64,000 nucleotides of DNA, from positions 124,001-188,000 of the forward strand of contig CAWJVZ010000004.1 in NCBI GenBank assembly GCA_963846475.1, given 5' to 3'. This document shows, one piece after another, positions 17,005-26,800 of the stretch. The stretch's first letter is position 1, and each line of letters starts with the position of its first letter. The position numbers and the translations under genes were made by a program. The notes beneath the pieces are model-generated. The model did not search any database and was not told the DNA's origin. It saw only the letters and a list, made by a program, of their open reading frames with translations. Origin of the DNA: DASWJZ01 sp963846475 (GTDB lineage: Bacteria; Pseudomonadota; Alphaproteobacteria; Rhizobiales; Afifellaceae).

Positions 17005-17619
17005 ATGATCCTGCAGCCGCTGTTCTTCTACGTCTTCGCGATCGTCACCGTGGCGTCCGCCTTCATGGTGATCGCCGCGAAGAACCCGGTCCATTCCGTG
17101 CTCTTCTTGATCCTCGCCTTCTTCAACGCCGCAGGCCTGTTCATCCTGCTCGGCGCCGAGTTCTTGGCGATGATCCTGGTCGTCGTCTATGTCGGCGCGG
17201 TCGCCGTGCTCTTCCTCTTCGTGGTGATGATGCTCGACGTCGATTTCGCCGAGCTCCGCCAGGGTTTTCTGCAATATCTGCCGATCGGCGCCCTGGTCGG
17301 CATCATCCTGCTCGTCGAGCTAGTCATGGTGCTGGGCGGCGCGTTGGTCACGCCGGAGAGCGCGGCAGGCTTTGCGTCGCCGACGCCGCCGATCGCAGAA
17401 ATCTCCAACACCGCCGCGATCGGCCAGCTCCTCTACACCCGCTACATCTTTTTCTTTCAGATGGCCGGCCTGATCCTGCTCGTCGCCATGATCGGCGCCA
17501 TCGTGCTGACGCTCCGCCACAAGGTCGGCGTCAAGCGCCAGGACATTTCGCGGCAGAACGCCCGCCGGCCGGAGGATTCCGTCGAGGTCGTCCATGTCGA
17601 GACGGGCCGGGGGATCTGA
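17005..17619 (+). CDS. nuoJ: NADH-quinone oxidoreductase subunit J
   Basis: NuoJ is a membrane subunit next to NuoK and NuoA. The 204-residue protein has five membrane segments and the family core NPVHSVLFLILAFFNAAG near residues 27-44, followed by the segment with the conserved pi-bulge region (VVYVGAVAVLFLFV). ATG 17005 is the first good start after the REP-like repeat. Its stop overlaps the nuoK start (ATGA). Confidence 0.96.
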   Translation: MILQPLFFYVFAIVTVASAFMVIAAKNPVHSVLFLILAFFNAAGLFILLGAEFLAMILVVVYVGAVAVLFLFVVMMLDVDFAELRQGFLQYLPIGALVGIILLVELVMVLGGALVTPESAAGFASPTPPIAEISNTAAIGQLLYTRYIFFFQMAGLILLVAMIGAIVLTLRHKVGVKRQDISRQNARRPEDSVEVVHVETGRGI

Positions 17620-17927
17620 TGATTATCGGCCTCGGCCACTACCTGACCGTCGCCGCCGTGCTCTTCACGCTCGGCGTCTTCGGCATTTTTCTCAACCGGA
17701 AGAACGTCATCGTCATCCTCATGTCGGTCGAACTGATCCTGCTCGCGGTCAACCTCAACCTCGTCGCTTTCTCCGCCTTTTTGGGCGACCTCACCGGGCA
17801 GATCTTCGCGCTCCTGGTGCTGACGGTGGCCGCGGCCGAGGCGGCGATCGGGCTTGCCATCCTCGTCGTCTTCTACCGCAACCGCGGCTCCATCGCGGTC
17901 GAAGACGTGAACATGATGAGGGGCTGA
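17619..17927 (+). CDS. nuoK: NADH-quinone oxidoreductase subunit K
   Basis: NuoK is an antiporter-like (MnhC-related) membrane subunit. It has 102 residues and three membrane segments, with the two conserved membrane Glu residues in MSVELILLAVN and AAAEAAIGLA that take part in proton transfer. ATG 17619 overlaps the end of nuoJ. Confidence 0.96.
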   Translation: MIIGLGHYLTVAAVLFTLGVFGIFLNRKNVIVILMSVELILLAVNLNLVAFSAFLGDLTGQIFALLVLTVAAAEAAIGLAILVVFYRNRGSIAVEDVNMMRG

Positions 17928-17931
17928 GGCG

Positions 17932-20062
17932 GTGTATTCGGCCATTGTCTTCCTGCCTCTTCTCGGCGCGATCATCGCCGGGCTGATCGCGCTGTTCGGC
18001 GCGGCTGCCCGCCACCGCGGCGGCGAGCCGCCGGTCGGCGCGGAAGCGCACCAGACCGATCCGCTCGGCGGCCATGCCGGCCAGTACGACCATGCCGCGC
18101 CGGTCCCGCATCATGCCTCGGCGATCCCAGTCGCTCACCACGAGCCGCACGGCATCCGCGACGATCACGCCCACCATCCCCAGGCGCAGGGCTCTCTCGC
18201 CGCCGAGCTCGTGACCTCCGGGCTGCTGGTGATCTCGGCTATCCTCTCCTGGGTCTCCTTCTTCGACGTGGCGCTCGGTCATACTGAAGCCTTCACCGTC
18301 CCCGTGCTGACCTGGGTGCATTCCGGCTCGCTCGTCGCCGACTGGGCGCTCCGCATCGACACGCTGACCGTCGTCATGCTGGTCGTCGTCAACACCGTGT
18401 CGTCGCTCGTCCACATCTACTCGATCGGCTACATGGCGCATGACCCGCACCCGCCGCGCTTCTTCGCCTATCTGTCGCTGTTCACCTTCGCCATGCTGAT
18501 GCTGGTGACTGCCGACAATCTTCTGCAGATGTTCTTCGGCTGGGAAGGCGTCGGCCTCGCCTCCTATCTTCTGATCGGCTTCTGGTATCACCGCCCCTCC
18601 GCCAACGCGGCGGCGATCAAGGCGTTCGTCGTCAACCGTATCGGCGATTTCGGCTTCGCCCTCGGCATTTTTGGCGTGTTCTGGCTGTTCGCCTCGATCG
18701 ATCTCGACACGATCTTCGCCAATGCCGAGGCCGTCGCCGGAGGCCAGGCGATCGCCCTGAGCATGTTCGGCCAGACCTATGACGGGGCGACGGCGCTGAC
18801 CGTGATCTGCCTGCTCCTCTTCATGGGGGCGATGGGCAAGTCGGCGCAGGTGCCGCTGCACACCTGGTTGCCCGATGCGATGGAGGGTCCGACGCCGGTT
18901 TCCGCGTTGATCCACGCCGCGACGATGGTGACCGCCGGCGTGTTCATGGTGGCGCGGCTGTCGCCGCATCTTCGAGCTGTCCACCACGGCGCTTTCGGTC
19001 GTGGCCCTCGTCGGCGCGTTCACCGCCTTCTTCGCCGGCACCGTCGGCCTGGTGCAGAACGACATCAAGCGCGTCATCGCCTACTCGACCTGCTCGCAGC
19101 TCGGCTACATGTTCGCCGCGATCGGCGTCGGCGCCTATTCGGTCGGCATCTTCCACCTCTTCACGCACGCCTTCTTCAAGGCGCTGCTCTTCCTCGGCGC
19201 CGGCTCGGTGATCCACGCCGTTGCCGACGAGCAGGACATGCGCAACATGGGCGGCCTGTGGCGCCGCATTCCAGTCACCTATGCGCTGATGATCGTCGGC
19301 ACGCTGGCGCTGATCGGTTTCCCGCTCACTGCCGGCTATTATTCCAAGGACGCCATCATCGAGGCGACGCATGCCAGCGAGATGGCGGTCGGCGGCTTCG
19401 CCTTCGTGCTCCTCGTCATCGGAGCGGCGATGACGGCCTTCTACTCCTGGCGCCTGATCTTCATGACTTTCCACGGCGAGCCGCGCGCGCCGCGCGAGGT
19501 CATGGACCATATCCACGAGAGCCCGCCGGTGATGCTGGTGCCGCTTGTGATGCTGGCGGCCGGATCGCTGCTCGCCGGCCTGTTTTTCTACGCGCCGCTC
19601 GCGGGGGAGGCGGTCGACGAGTTCTGGAAGGGTTCGCTGATCCTCGACCATCATCTCCTGGAGGAGATGCACCATTCGCCATTCTGGGTGGTTGCCGCCC
19701 CGACCGTCGCGATGCTCATCGGCTCCGCGCTGGCCTTCTGGTTCTATATCCGGCGGCCGGAAGCGCCGGCGCGCCTCGCCGCCCAGCACGAGGGGCTCTA
19801 CCGCTTCCTGCTCAACAAGTGGTATTTCGACGAGCTCTTCGACTTCCTGTTCGTCCGCCCGGCCATGGCGCTCGGCCGCTTCCTCTGGAAGAAGGGCGAC
19901 GGCTGGTTCATCGACGGTTTGGGGCCGGACGGCGTCTCGGCGCGCGTCATCGACATCACCCGCAACGTCGTGCGGCTGCAGACCGGCTACCTCTACCACT
20001 ACGCCTTCGCCATGCTCCTCGGCATCGCGATCCTCGTCACCTGGATGATGTTTTCAGGATGA
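17932..20062 (+). CDS. nuoL: NADH-quinone oxidoreductase subunit L, with one-base frameshift at 18967
   Basis: NuoL is the distal proton-pumping antiporter-like subunit. The first part (GTG 17932 to about 18966) ends in the conserved ...FMVARLSP; the second continues one frame over with IFELSTTALSVVAL and runs to 20062. Removing one C at 18967 restores a single frame of about 709 residues, the normal length. Conserved membrane residues are present, including the Lys in GAMGKSAQVPLHTWLPDAM. The loop after the first membrane segment (residues 40-85) is unusually His-rich. The C-terminal lateral helix is present. The shift is best explained as a sequencing error. Confidence 0.93.
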
Positions 20063-20094
20063 CGCGCCTGTCTCCGCCCAGATCTCCGCGCACC

Positions 20095-20290
20095 TGCTCT
20101 CCCCCACCGAAGCGGGGTGTTCCCCGCTTCGGCACCCCTGATGGCGAAGTCGGGAACACCCAACTTCGCGCGGGAGAGGCCGAGTCCGCGCGGAGCGCGG
20201 AACCGGGTGAGGGTTCTGGCGCCCTGCTCGACGATCTCGTCCCTCACCCGGTCGCTTCGCGACTCGGCCTCTCCCCGGAGGGGAGAGGAG
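20095..20290. repeat. REP-like palindromic repeat between nuoL and nuoM
   Basis: The 262-bp gap contains a long imperfect palindrome: arm one at 20172-20213 (GGGAGAGGCCGAG...CCGGGTGAGGG) and arm two at 20241-20276 (CCCTCACCCGG...CTCGGCCTCTCCC). A smaller hairpin precedes it (GAAGCGGGG...CCCCGCTTC, about 20110-20136). Arm two matches 16872-16906 in the nuoI-nuoJ gap. No coding frame is convincing here. Confidence 0.8.
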
Positions 20291-20324
20291 GGGAGCTGCC
20301 GCGTCTGCGCTTGGATGCCGCGCC

Positions 20325-21837
20325 ATGAGCTGGCCCATCCTCTCCACCGTCACCTACCTGCCGCTGGTCGGGGCGGCGATCATCTTCTTCTTCATCCGCG
20401 GCGATTGTCTCGCACACCGGCAGAACATCCAGAACGTCGCGCTCGGCGTCACGACGCTGACGTTCCTCGTCTCGCTGCTGATCTGGTGGAACTTCCATCT
20501 GGAGAACCCCGGCTTCCAGTTCGTCGAGGAGGCGGCCTGGTCGGGCGGCTTCATGACCTACCGGATGGGAGTGGACGGCATCTCCATGCTGTTCGTCATC
20601 CTCACCACGTTCCTGATGCCGTTCTGCATCCTGGCGAGCTGGCGCTCCGTAGAGCACCGGCTGAAGGAATACATGGTCGCCTTCCTGGTGCTGGAGACGC
20701 TGATGATCGGCGTCTTCACCGCGCTCGACCTCATCCTCTTCTACGTCTTCTTCGAGGCCGGCCTCATCCCGATGTTTTTGATCATCGGCGTGTGGGGCGG
20801 GGCGCGCCGGGTCTACGCCGCCTTCAAGTTCTTCCTCTACACGCTGCTCGGCTCGGTGCTGATGCTCCTCGCCATGATGGCGATGTACTGGGAGGCGGGC
20901 ACCACCTCGATCCCCGAGCTGCTCACCCACCCGTTCCCCGCCCCGATGCAGACCTGGCTGTGGCTCGCCTTCCTCGCTTCGTTCGCCGTGAAGATGCCGA
21001 TGTGGCCGGTCCACACCTGGCTGCCCGACGCGCATGTCGAGGCGCCGACCGCCGGCTCCGTCGTGCTGGCGGCGATCCTTCTGAAGATGGGCGGCTACGG
21101 CTTTCTCCGCTTCTCGCTGCCGATGTTCCCGCTCGCCAGCGCCGATCTGGCGCCGCTGATCTACACGCTCTCCATCGTGGCGATCATCTACACCTCGCTG
21201 GTCGCGCTGATGCAGGAGGACATGAAGAAGCTCATCGCCTATTCCTCCGTCGCCCATATGGGCTTCGTCACGATGGGCATCTTCACCATGACCGTGCAGG
21301 GCGTGCAGGGCGGCATTTTTCAGATGCTGTCGCACGGCATCGTCTCGGGCGCGCTCTTCCTCTGCGTCGGCGTCATCTACGACCGCCTGCATACGCGCCA
21401 GATCGACGCCTATGGCGGCCTGGTGAACCGAATGCCCTGGTACGCCTTCGCCTTCATGGTCTTCACCATGGCCAATGTCGGCCTGCCCGGCACCTCCGGC
21501 TTCGTCGGCGAGTTTTTGACGCTTGTCGGCGCCTTCCAGGTCAACACCTGGGTCGCCTTCTTCGCCACAACCGGCGTGGTGCTCTCCGCCGGCTATGCGC
21601 TGTGGCTCTACCGCCGCGTCATCTTCGGCAAGCTGGAGAAGGCGCAGCCTCGCCGGCATTCTGGACATGAGCCTCCGCGAGAAGGTCATCCTCGTGCCGC
21701 TGATCGCGCTGACGATCTTCTTCGGCGTCTATCCCGCGCCGATCCTGGATGTGACCGCCGCCTCGGTCGACCAGCTCATCGCCAATTACCAGGCGGCGAT
21801 CTCGGGCGCCTCCTCGACCGCGTTGGCGGCGCCGTGA
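20325..21837 (+). CDS. nuoM: NADH-quinone oxidoreductase subunit M, with one-base frameshift at 21645
   Basis: NuoM is the middle antiporter-like proton pump. From ATG 20325 the frame is clean through the conserved channel motifs (ILFYVFFEAGLIPMFLIIG, KMPMWPVHTWLPDAHVEAPT) up to IFGKLEKA. Then one extra C at 21645 shifts the frame, and the expected C-terminus SLAGILDMSLREKV...ALAAP is found in the next frame, ending at 21837. The corrected product is about 503 residues, the normal length. The essential Glu and Lys residues of the pump are present. Confidence 0.93.
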
Positions 21838-21853
21838 CCGGGATGCGCGTCTG

Positions 21854-23290
21854 ATGATCGAAGCCGAATCTCCTCGACCTCTCGATGATCCTGCCGGAGA
21901 TCGTGCTCGCGCTCGGCGCCATGATCCTGCTCATGTACGGCGTCTTCACCGGCGAGCGCTCGGCGCCGGCCGTCAATGCCGCCGCGGCGGTCGTCCTGGC
22001 CATCGCGATCGTTGCATTAGCCATGCAGGAAGTCACCGGCACCACGCTCGGCGGCGCCTTCGTCGTCGACGGTTTTGCGCGCTTCATGAAGATCGCCGCG
22101 CTCGTCGGCTCGGCCGTCGCCATCGTCCTCGCCCAGCGCTTCGCCCGGATCGAGGGCTTCGAGCGCTTCGAATTCCCGGTCCTCATCCTGCTCGCCACGC
22201 TCGGCATGCTGGTGATGATCTCGGCGAACGACCTGATCAGCCTCTATCTCGGGCTGGAGCTGATGTCGCTCGCCTCCTACGTCGTCGCCGCCATCCACCG
22301 CGACGACACCCGCTCCACCGAGGCCGGCCTCAAATATTTCGTGCTCGGCGCGCTCTCTTCCGGCATGCTCCTCTACGGCGCGTCGCTGGTCTACGGCTTC
22401 ACCGGTCACACGGGCTTCCAGCCGATCGCCGCGGCGCTGGCCGAGGGCCGCTCCACCGGCCTCGTCATCGGCCTCGTCTTCGTGCTGGCCGGCCTCGCCT
22501 TCAAGATCTCGGCGGTGCCGTTCCACATGTGGACGCCCGACGTCTATGAGGGCGCGCCGACGCCGGTGACCGCCTTCTTCGCCTCCGCGCCAAAGCTCGC
22601 CGCGCATGGCGCTGCTGATCCGCGTCGTCATCGACGCCTTCGCGCCGATCACCGCGGACTGGCAGCAGATCGTCTCGTTCATCGCTATCGCCTCGATGCT
22701 GCTCGGCTCCTTCGCCGCCATCGGCCAGCGCAACATCAAGCGCCTGATGGCCTATTCCTCGATCGGCCACATGGGCTTCGCGCTGGTCGGGCTGGCCGCC
22801 GGCACGCAGGCCGGCGTGCAGGGGGTCATCCTCTATCTCGTCATCTACATGGTCATGACGCTCGGCGCCTTTGCCTGCATCCTGGCGATGCGCCGCGACG
22901 GCGTCGCCGTCGAGGACATCGAGGCGCTGACCGGGCTCGCCCGCACCAAGCCCGGTACCGCCTTTCTCTTCGCGACCATCCTGTTCTCGCTTGCCGGCAT
23001 CCCGCCGCTCGCCGGCTTCTTCGCGAAATACTACGTGTTCCTCGCCGCCATCCAGGCGGAGCTCTATGCGCTCGCCGTCATCGGCATGATCGCCACCGTG
23101 GTGGGCGCCTACTATTACCTGCGCATCGTGAAGCTGATGTATTTCGACGAGCCGGTGATCGCCTTCGAGCCGGTGCCTGGCGAGCTGCAGGCGGTGCTCG
23201 GCGTCTCCGGCGTGCTGATGCTCGCCTTCCTGTTCATCGCCGCTCCGCTTGGTGCAGGCAGCCGGCGCCGCGGCCCGAAGCCTCTTTTAG
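21854..23290 (+). CDS. nuoN: NADH-quinone oxidoreductase subunit N, with three one-base frameshifts
   Basis: NuoN is the third antiporter-like subunit. The natural start appears to be ATG 21854 (MIEA, then NLLDLSMILPE after removal of one base near 21864-21866). A second extra base (C at 22605) splits APKLAA from MALLIRVVIDAF. A third near 23254-23257 must be removed to reach the expected end (GAAARSLF and TAG at 23288). With these corrections the protein is 477 residues. Conserved elements include ISLYLGLELMSLASYV and FKISAVPFHMWTPDVYEGAP. Three shifts in an otherwise well conserved gene point to read errors. The birA start follows immediately. Confidence 0.92.
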
Positions 23291-24124
23291 ATGGCATTCG
23301 CCCTCGGGCCGGCAGCGACGGCCGGCAGCTATCGGCTGGCCGCATACGAGACCATCGGCTCGACCAGCACGGAGGCCCTGGCGCGCGCCAGGGCAGGGGA
23401 TCCGGGCCGGCTCTGGGTCGTGGCGAAGGCGCAGACGGCAGGTCACGGCCGCCGCGGCCGGCCGTGGCAGACGGCGAGCGGCAATCTGGCGGCCAGCCTG
23501 CTCCTCGTCCTGCCGGTCGAGCAGGCGCGGTCCGCCACGCTCGGCTTCGCCGCCGGGCTCGCGCTCGACCAGGCGATCCGCGCCGCAGCGCCCGGCGTGG
23601 CAGTTCGGCTGGCGCTCGACGGCGTGGATGGCCCGCAGACCCGGCTGCGGCTCAAATGGCCGAACGACCTCCTGGTCGACGGCGCCAAGGTCGCCGGCAT
23701 TCTGCTCGAGGCCGTCAGCCTGCCCGGCGGGCTTACCGCCGTGGTGATCGGCATCGGCGTGAACGTCTTGCATGCGCCGGAGCATGTGCCTTACCCCGCG
23801 ACATCGCTCGCCGCCTGCGGCGCGGATGTCGACGCCGAGCAGCTCTTCACGGCGCTGGCCGAAGCCTGGGTGGCCCAGGCGGAACTCTGGGACGGCGGGC
23901 GCGGTTTTCCGGCGGTCCGGCGTCACTGGCTGGAGCGCGCAGCCGGCCTCGGTGCGCCTATTGCCGTCCGCCTGGGGGAGGCGGTCGTCCGCGGCACTTT
24001 CGAGACGATCGACGAGGAAGGGATGCTGGTAGTGAGGACGCCCGAGGGCGCGGCGCGCAAGATCGCCGCCGGCGAGGTGCATTTCGGCGCGGCGGCGACG
24101 GCAGGGCCGAGCCATGCAGGCTGA
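23291..24124 (+). CDS. birA: Biotin--[acetyl-CoA-carboxylase] ligase
   Basis: This enzyme makes biotinyl-5'-AMP and attaches biotin to carboxylase subunits. The 277-residue protein shows the BPL/LplA domain: STSTEALARA, the nucleotide-binding loop GHGRRGRPW, KWPNDLLVDGAKVAGIL with the catalytic Lys, and GIGVNV. The C-terminal SH3-like domain is present. There is no N-terminal DNA-binding domain, so unlike E. coli BirA it should not be a repressor. ATG 23291 directly follows the nuoN stop, a common arrangement in alphaproteobacteria; its end overlaps rnj by 11 bases. Confidence 0.93.
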   Translation: MAFALGPAATAGSYRLAAYETIGSTSTEALARARAGDPGRLWVVAKAQTAGHGRRGRPWQTASGNLAASLLLVLPVEQARSATLGFAAGLALDQAIRAAAPGVAVRLALDGVDGPQTRLRLKWPNDLLVDGAKVAGILLEAVSLPGGLTAVVIGIGVNVLHAPEHVPYPATSLAACGADVDAEQLFTALAEAWVAQAELWDGGRGFPAVRRHWLERAAGLGAPIAVRLGEAVVRGTFETIDEEGMLVVRTPEGAARKIAAGEVHFGAAATAGPSHAG

Positions 24125-25788
24125 GGACGAGCTCGTCTTCGTGCCGCTCGGCGGCGTCGGCGAGATCGGCATGAATCTCGGCCTTTACGGCTATGGGCAT
24201 GGCCGCCACCGCACCTGGCTCGCCGTCGACATGGGCGTTGCCTTCGGCCACGACGACCTCCCGGGCGTCGACGCCGTTTTGCCCGACATCCGCTTCCTCC
24301 TGGAGCGGAAGGCAAAGCTCGCCGGGATCGTCATCACCCACGCGCACGAGGATCATTACGGCGCGCTTAACGATTTCTGGCCGCAGCTGGAGGCGCCCGT
24401 CTACATGACCGCCTTTGCCGCCGGGCTACTGGAAGCCAAGCGCAGCAGCGAGCCGAACGCCCCGAAAATCCCGGTCACGGTGGTGAAGCAGCGCGACCGC
24501 ATCAAGGTCGGCCCCTTCGATGTGGAATATATCCCGGTCTCCCATTCCATTCCCGAGCCGAACGCGCTCGCCATCCGCACGCCGCTTGGCACAATTCTGC
24601 ATACCGGCGATTGGAAGCTCGACCCGGCGCCCGGACTCGGGCTTGCGACCGACGACGATCGGCTGGCGGCACTCGGCCGGGAGGGCGTGCTCGCGCTCGT
24701 CGCCGATTCCACCAACGCCGTCCGCGAAGGCGTCAGCCCGAGCGAAGGCGAGGTCGCCGTCGTGCTGGAGCGGCTCATCGCCGAGGCGCCGCACCGCGTC
24801 GCCGTCACTTCCTTCGCCTCCAACGTGGCGCGAATCCGCGCGGTCGCGGCCGCGGCGCAGCGCGCCGGGCGCGACGTCGTCATCGTCGGCCGTTCGATCC
24901 GCCGTGCCGTCGATGTCGCCGCGCGAGCTCGGCTATCTTGAGGGGATGCCGCCATTCCTGGACCAGGACGCCTACGGCTATCTGCCGCGCAACAAGATCG
25001 TCGCGCTGATGACCGGCAGCCAGGGCGAGCCGCGCGCCGCCCTGTCGCGCATCGCCGCCGGCGATCATCGCGAGGTCGCGCTGTCGCCCGGCGACCGGGT
25101 GATCTTCTCCTCCCGCACCATTCCCGGCAACGAACGGGCGGTGAATTCCATCATCAACACGCTGGTCGATTTCGGCGCCGAGGTGATCACCGACCGCGAC
25201 GCGCTCGTCCACACCTCCGGGCATCCGCGCCGCCAGGAGATCCGCCAGCTTTACGACTGGACCAAGCCGCAGATCGTCGTCCCCGTTCACGGCGAGGCGC
25301 TGCACCTCCACGAGCAGGCCAAGATCGCGCGCGCTGCCGGCATCCCGCAGGTGATCGAGGCGCGCAACGGCCACATGGTCCGCCTCGCCCCCGGCCGCGC
25401 CGAGCGCCTCGACAGCGTCACCCACGGCCGGCTTTATCGCGACGGGCGGCTCCTTGTTTCGCACGAGGAGAGCGGCGTCGGCGAGCGGCGGCGGCTTGCG
25501 TTCGCCGGCGTCGTCAGCGTCGCCATCGTGCTCTCCGACAGCGGCGATGTCCTGGAGGATCCAACGATATCGCTGATCGGCCTGCCTGCCGCGGACAAGG
25601 AAGGCGAGCGCCTCTCGGCGATCCTGGAGGAAGCGGTCGACGAGGCGCTCGACTCGCTGCCGAAGCCGCGCCGGCGCGATGCCGGCCTGGTGCGCGAGGC
25701 GGTACGGCGTGCGGTGCGCGCCGAGATCGACACCGCCTGGGGCAAGAAACCCCAGGCGATCGTCCACGTCACGCATGTGAGCGACTGA
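24114..25788 (+). CDS. rnj: Ribonuclease J, with one-base frameshift near 24920
   Basis: A metallo-beta-lactamase/beta-CASP nuclease with endo- and 5'-exonuclease activity in RNA decay and rRNA maturation. The metal site is H76-x-H78-x-D80-H81 (THAHEDH). The first frame ends after RRAVDVA, and the second resumes with RELGYLEGMPPFLD; removal of one base at 24918-24921 joins them into about 557 residues, the usual length. The beta-CASP and C-terminal motifs (MTGSQGEP, HTSGHPRRQE, PVHGEALHL) lie in the second half. The start overlaps birA. Confidence 0.92.
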
Positions 25789-25793
25789 TTCAA

Positions 25794-26207
25794 ATGCTCG
25801 GACGGCTGAACCACGTGGCGCTCGCCGTTCCCGACCTCGAAGCGGCCGCGCGTCTCTACAGGAACACGCTCGGCGCGCGCGTGTCGGGTCCGCAAAGCCT
25901 TCCCGACCACGGCGTCAGGATCGTCTTCGTGGATGTCGACAACACCCGTATCGAGCTCCTGGAGCCGCATGGCGACGATTCGCCGATCGCCGCCTTTCTC
26001 GCCCGCAACCCCGATGGCGGCATGCACCACCTCTGCTACGAGGTGGACGACATCCGCGCCGCGCGCGACCGCCTCGCCGAGAGCGGCGCACGCATCCTCG
26101 GCGACGGCGAGCCGAAGACCGGCGCGCATGGCAACCCGGTGCTGTTCCTGCACCCAAAGGATTTTGCCGGTACGCTCATCGAGCTGGAAGAGGTGCGGCG
26201 GAAATGA
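25794..26207 (+). CDS. mce: Methylmalonyl-CoA epimerase
   Basis: A 137-residue vicinal-oxygen-chelate protein that interconverts (R)- and (S)-methylmalonyl-CoA in propionyl-CoA metabolism. The two beta-alpha-beta-beta-beta repeats are visible; metal ligands are expected in LNHVALAV (H7), MHHLCYEV and the C-terminal LIELEE. Placement between rnj and the DUF1467 gene is standard in Rhizobiales. The start is six bases after rnj, and the stop overlaps the next gene by 4 bases. Confidence 0.93.
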   Translation: MLGRLNHVALAVPDLEAAARLYRNTLGARVSGPQSLPDHGVRIVFVDVDNTRIELLEPHGDDSPIAAFLARNPDGGMHHLCYEVDDIRAARDRLAESGARILGDGEPKTGAHGNPVLFLHPKDFAGTLIELEEVRRK

Positions 26208-26455
26208 GCCTGCTCAGCTCGGCTGCGATCTTCTTCGTGATCTGGTGGGTAGTGCTCTTCGCCGTCCTGCCGTTCGGCGTGAAGAGCCAGCACGAGATGG
26301 ACGACGTGACGCTCGGCACCGAGCACGGCGCCCCGCACGAGCCCTATTTACTCAGAAAAGCGCTCGCCACAACCGTCCTTGCTGCACTCATTTTCGCTGC
26401 CGTTTACTTGTATTTTGGCGTGTACGAAATGACCTTGGAAGATCTTTTGGACTGA
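26204..26455 (+). CDS. DUF1467 family membrane protein
   Basis: An 83-residue protein with two membrane segments (about 6-26 and 54-74) and the family hallmark WWVVLFAVLPFGVKSQ followed by a conserved acidic loop (MDDVTLGTEHGAP). The function is unknown. In alphaproteobacteria it almost always follows the epimerase and precedes proS, as here, and is translationally coupled to the epimerase (ATGA overlap). Confidence 0.9.
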   Translation: MSLLSSAAIFFVIWWVVLFAVLPFGVKSQHEMDDVTLGTEHGAPHEPYLLRKALATTVLAALIFAAVYLYFGVYEMTLEDLLD

Positions 26456-26486
26456 ACTTTCTGGCGTGCTTGGCCATAAAAAGAAA

Positions 26487-26508
26487 GAGCAAGGCGTTTG
26501 CCTTGCTC
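26487..26508. terminator. Perfect hairpin after the DUF1467 gene
   Basis: GAGCAAGGC, a GTTT loop and GCCTTGCTC form a perfect 9-bp stem 31 bases after the DUF1467 stop. The + strand has no T run after it, while the opposite strand does have a T-rich tract; it may still mark the end of the nuo-to-DUF1467 transcript. The following gap to proS (26509-26800) shows no gene I can support. Confidence 0.55.
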
Positions 26509-26800
26509 AAGAACTTCGCGATTTCCGTTCATCATTGGTGCGCATGGACGCGCGTTGACGAATGTCCTCCCAAGACTTGGACCGCGAGATAGTGGTGTCT
26601 AAGCACCTTTGTATCCGCGGACCATAGCCGATCGAAAGTGAGCTGTCACTACCCCGCGCGAACGCTGCCGAAAAATTTAGCTGGCTGCCCGGCTTCGGCG
26701 CAACGGCATGCTCCCGATGCGGCGGCGGGCAGGTCGAACGCTTGCCAAGCCGGGTGCGATACGGTTCATGGGTCGCCGAACCCATTCGAACTCGCGGCCT

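Noticed and set aside
18967..23290. True inactivation of complex I (nuoL, nuoM, nuoN pseudogenes)
   Set aside because: Both sides of each shift are fully conserved, the rest of the operon is intact, and the same type of one-base insertion occurs in genes that cannot be lost.
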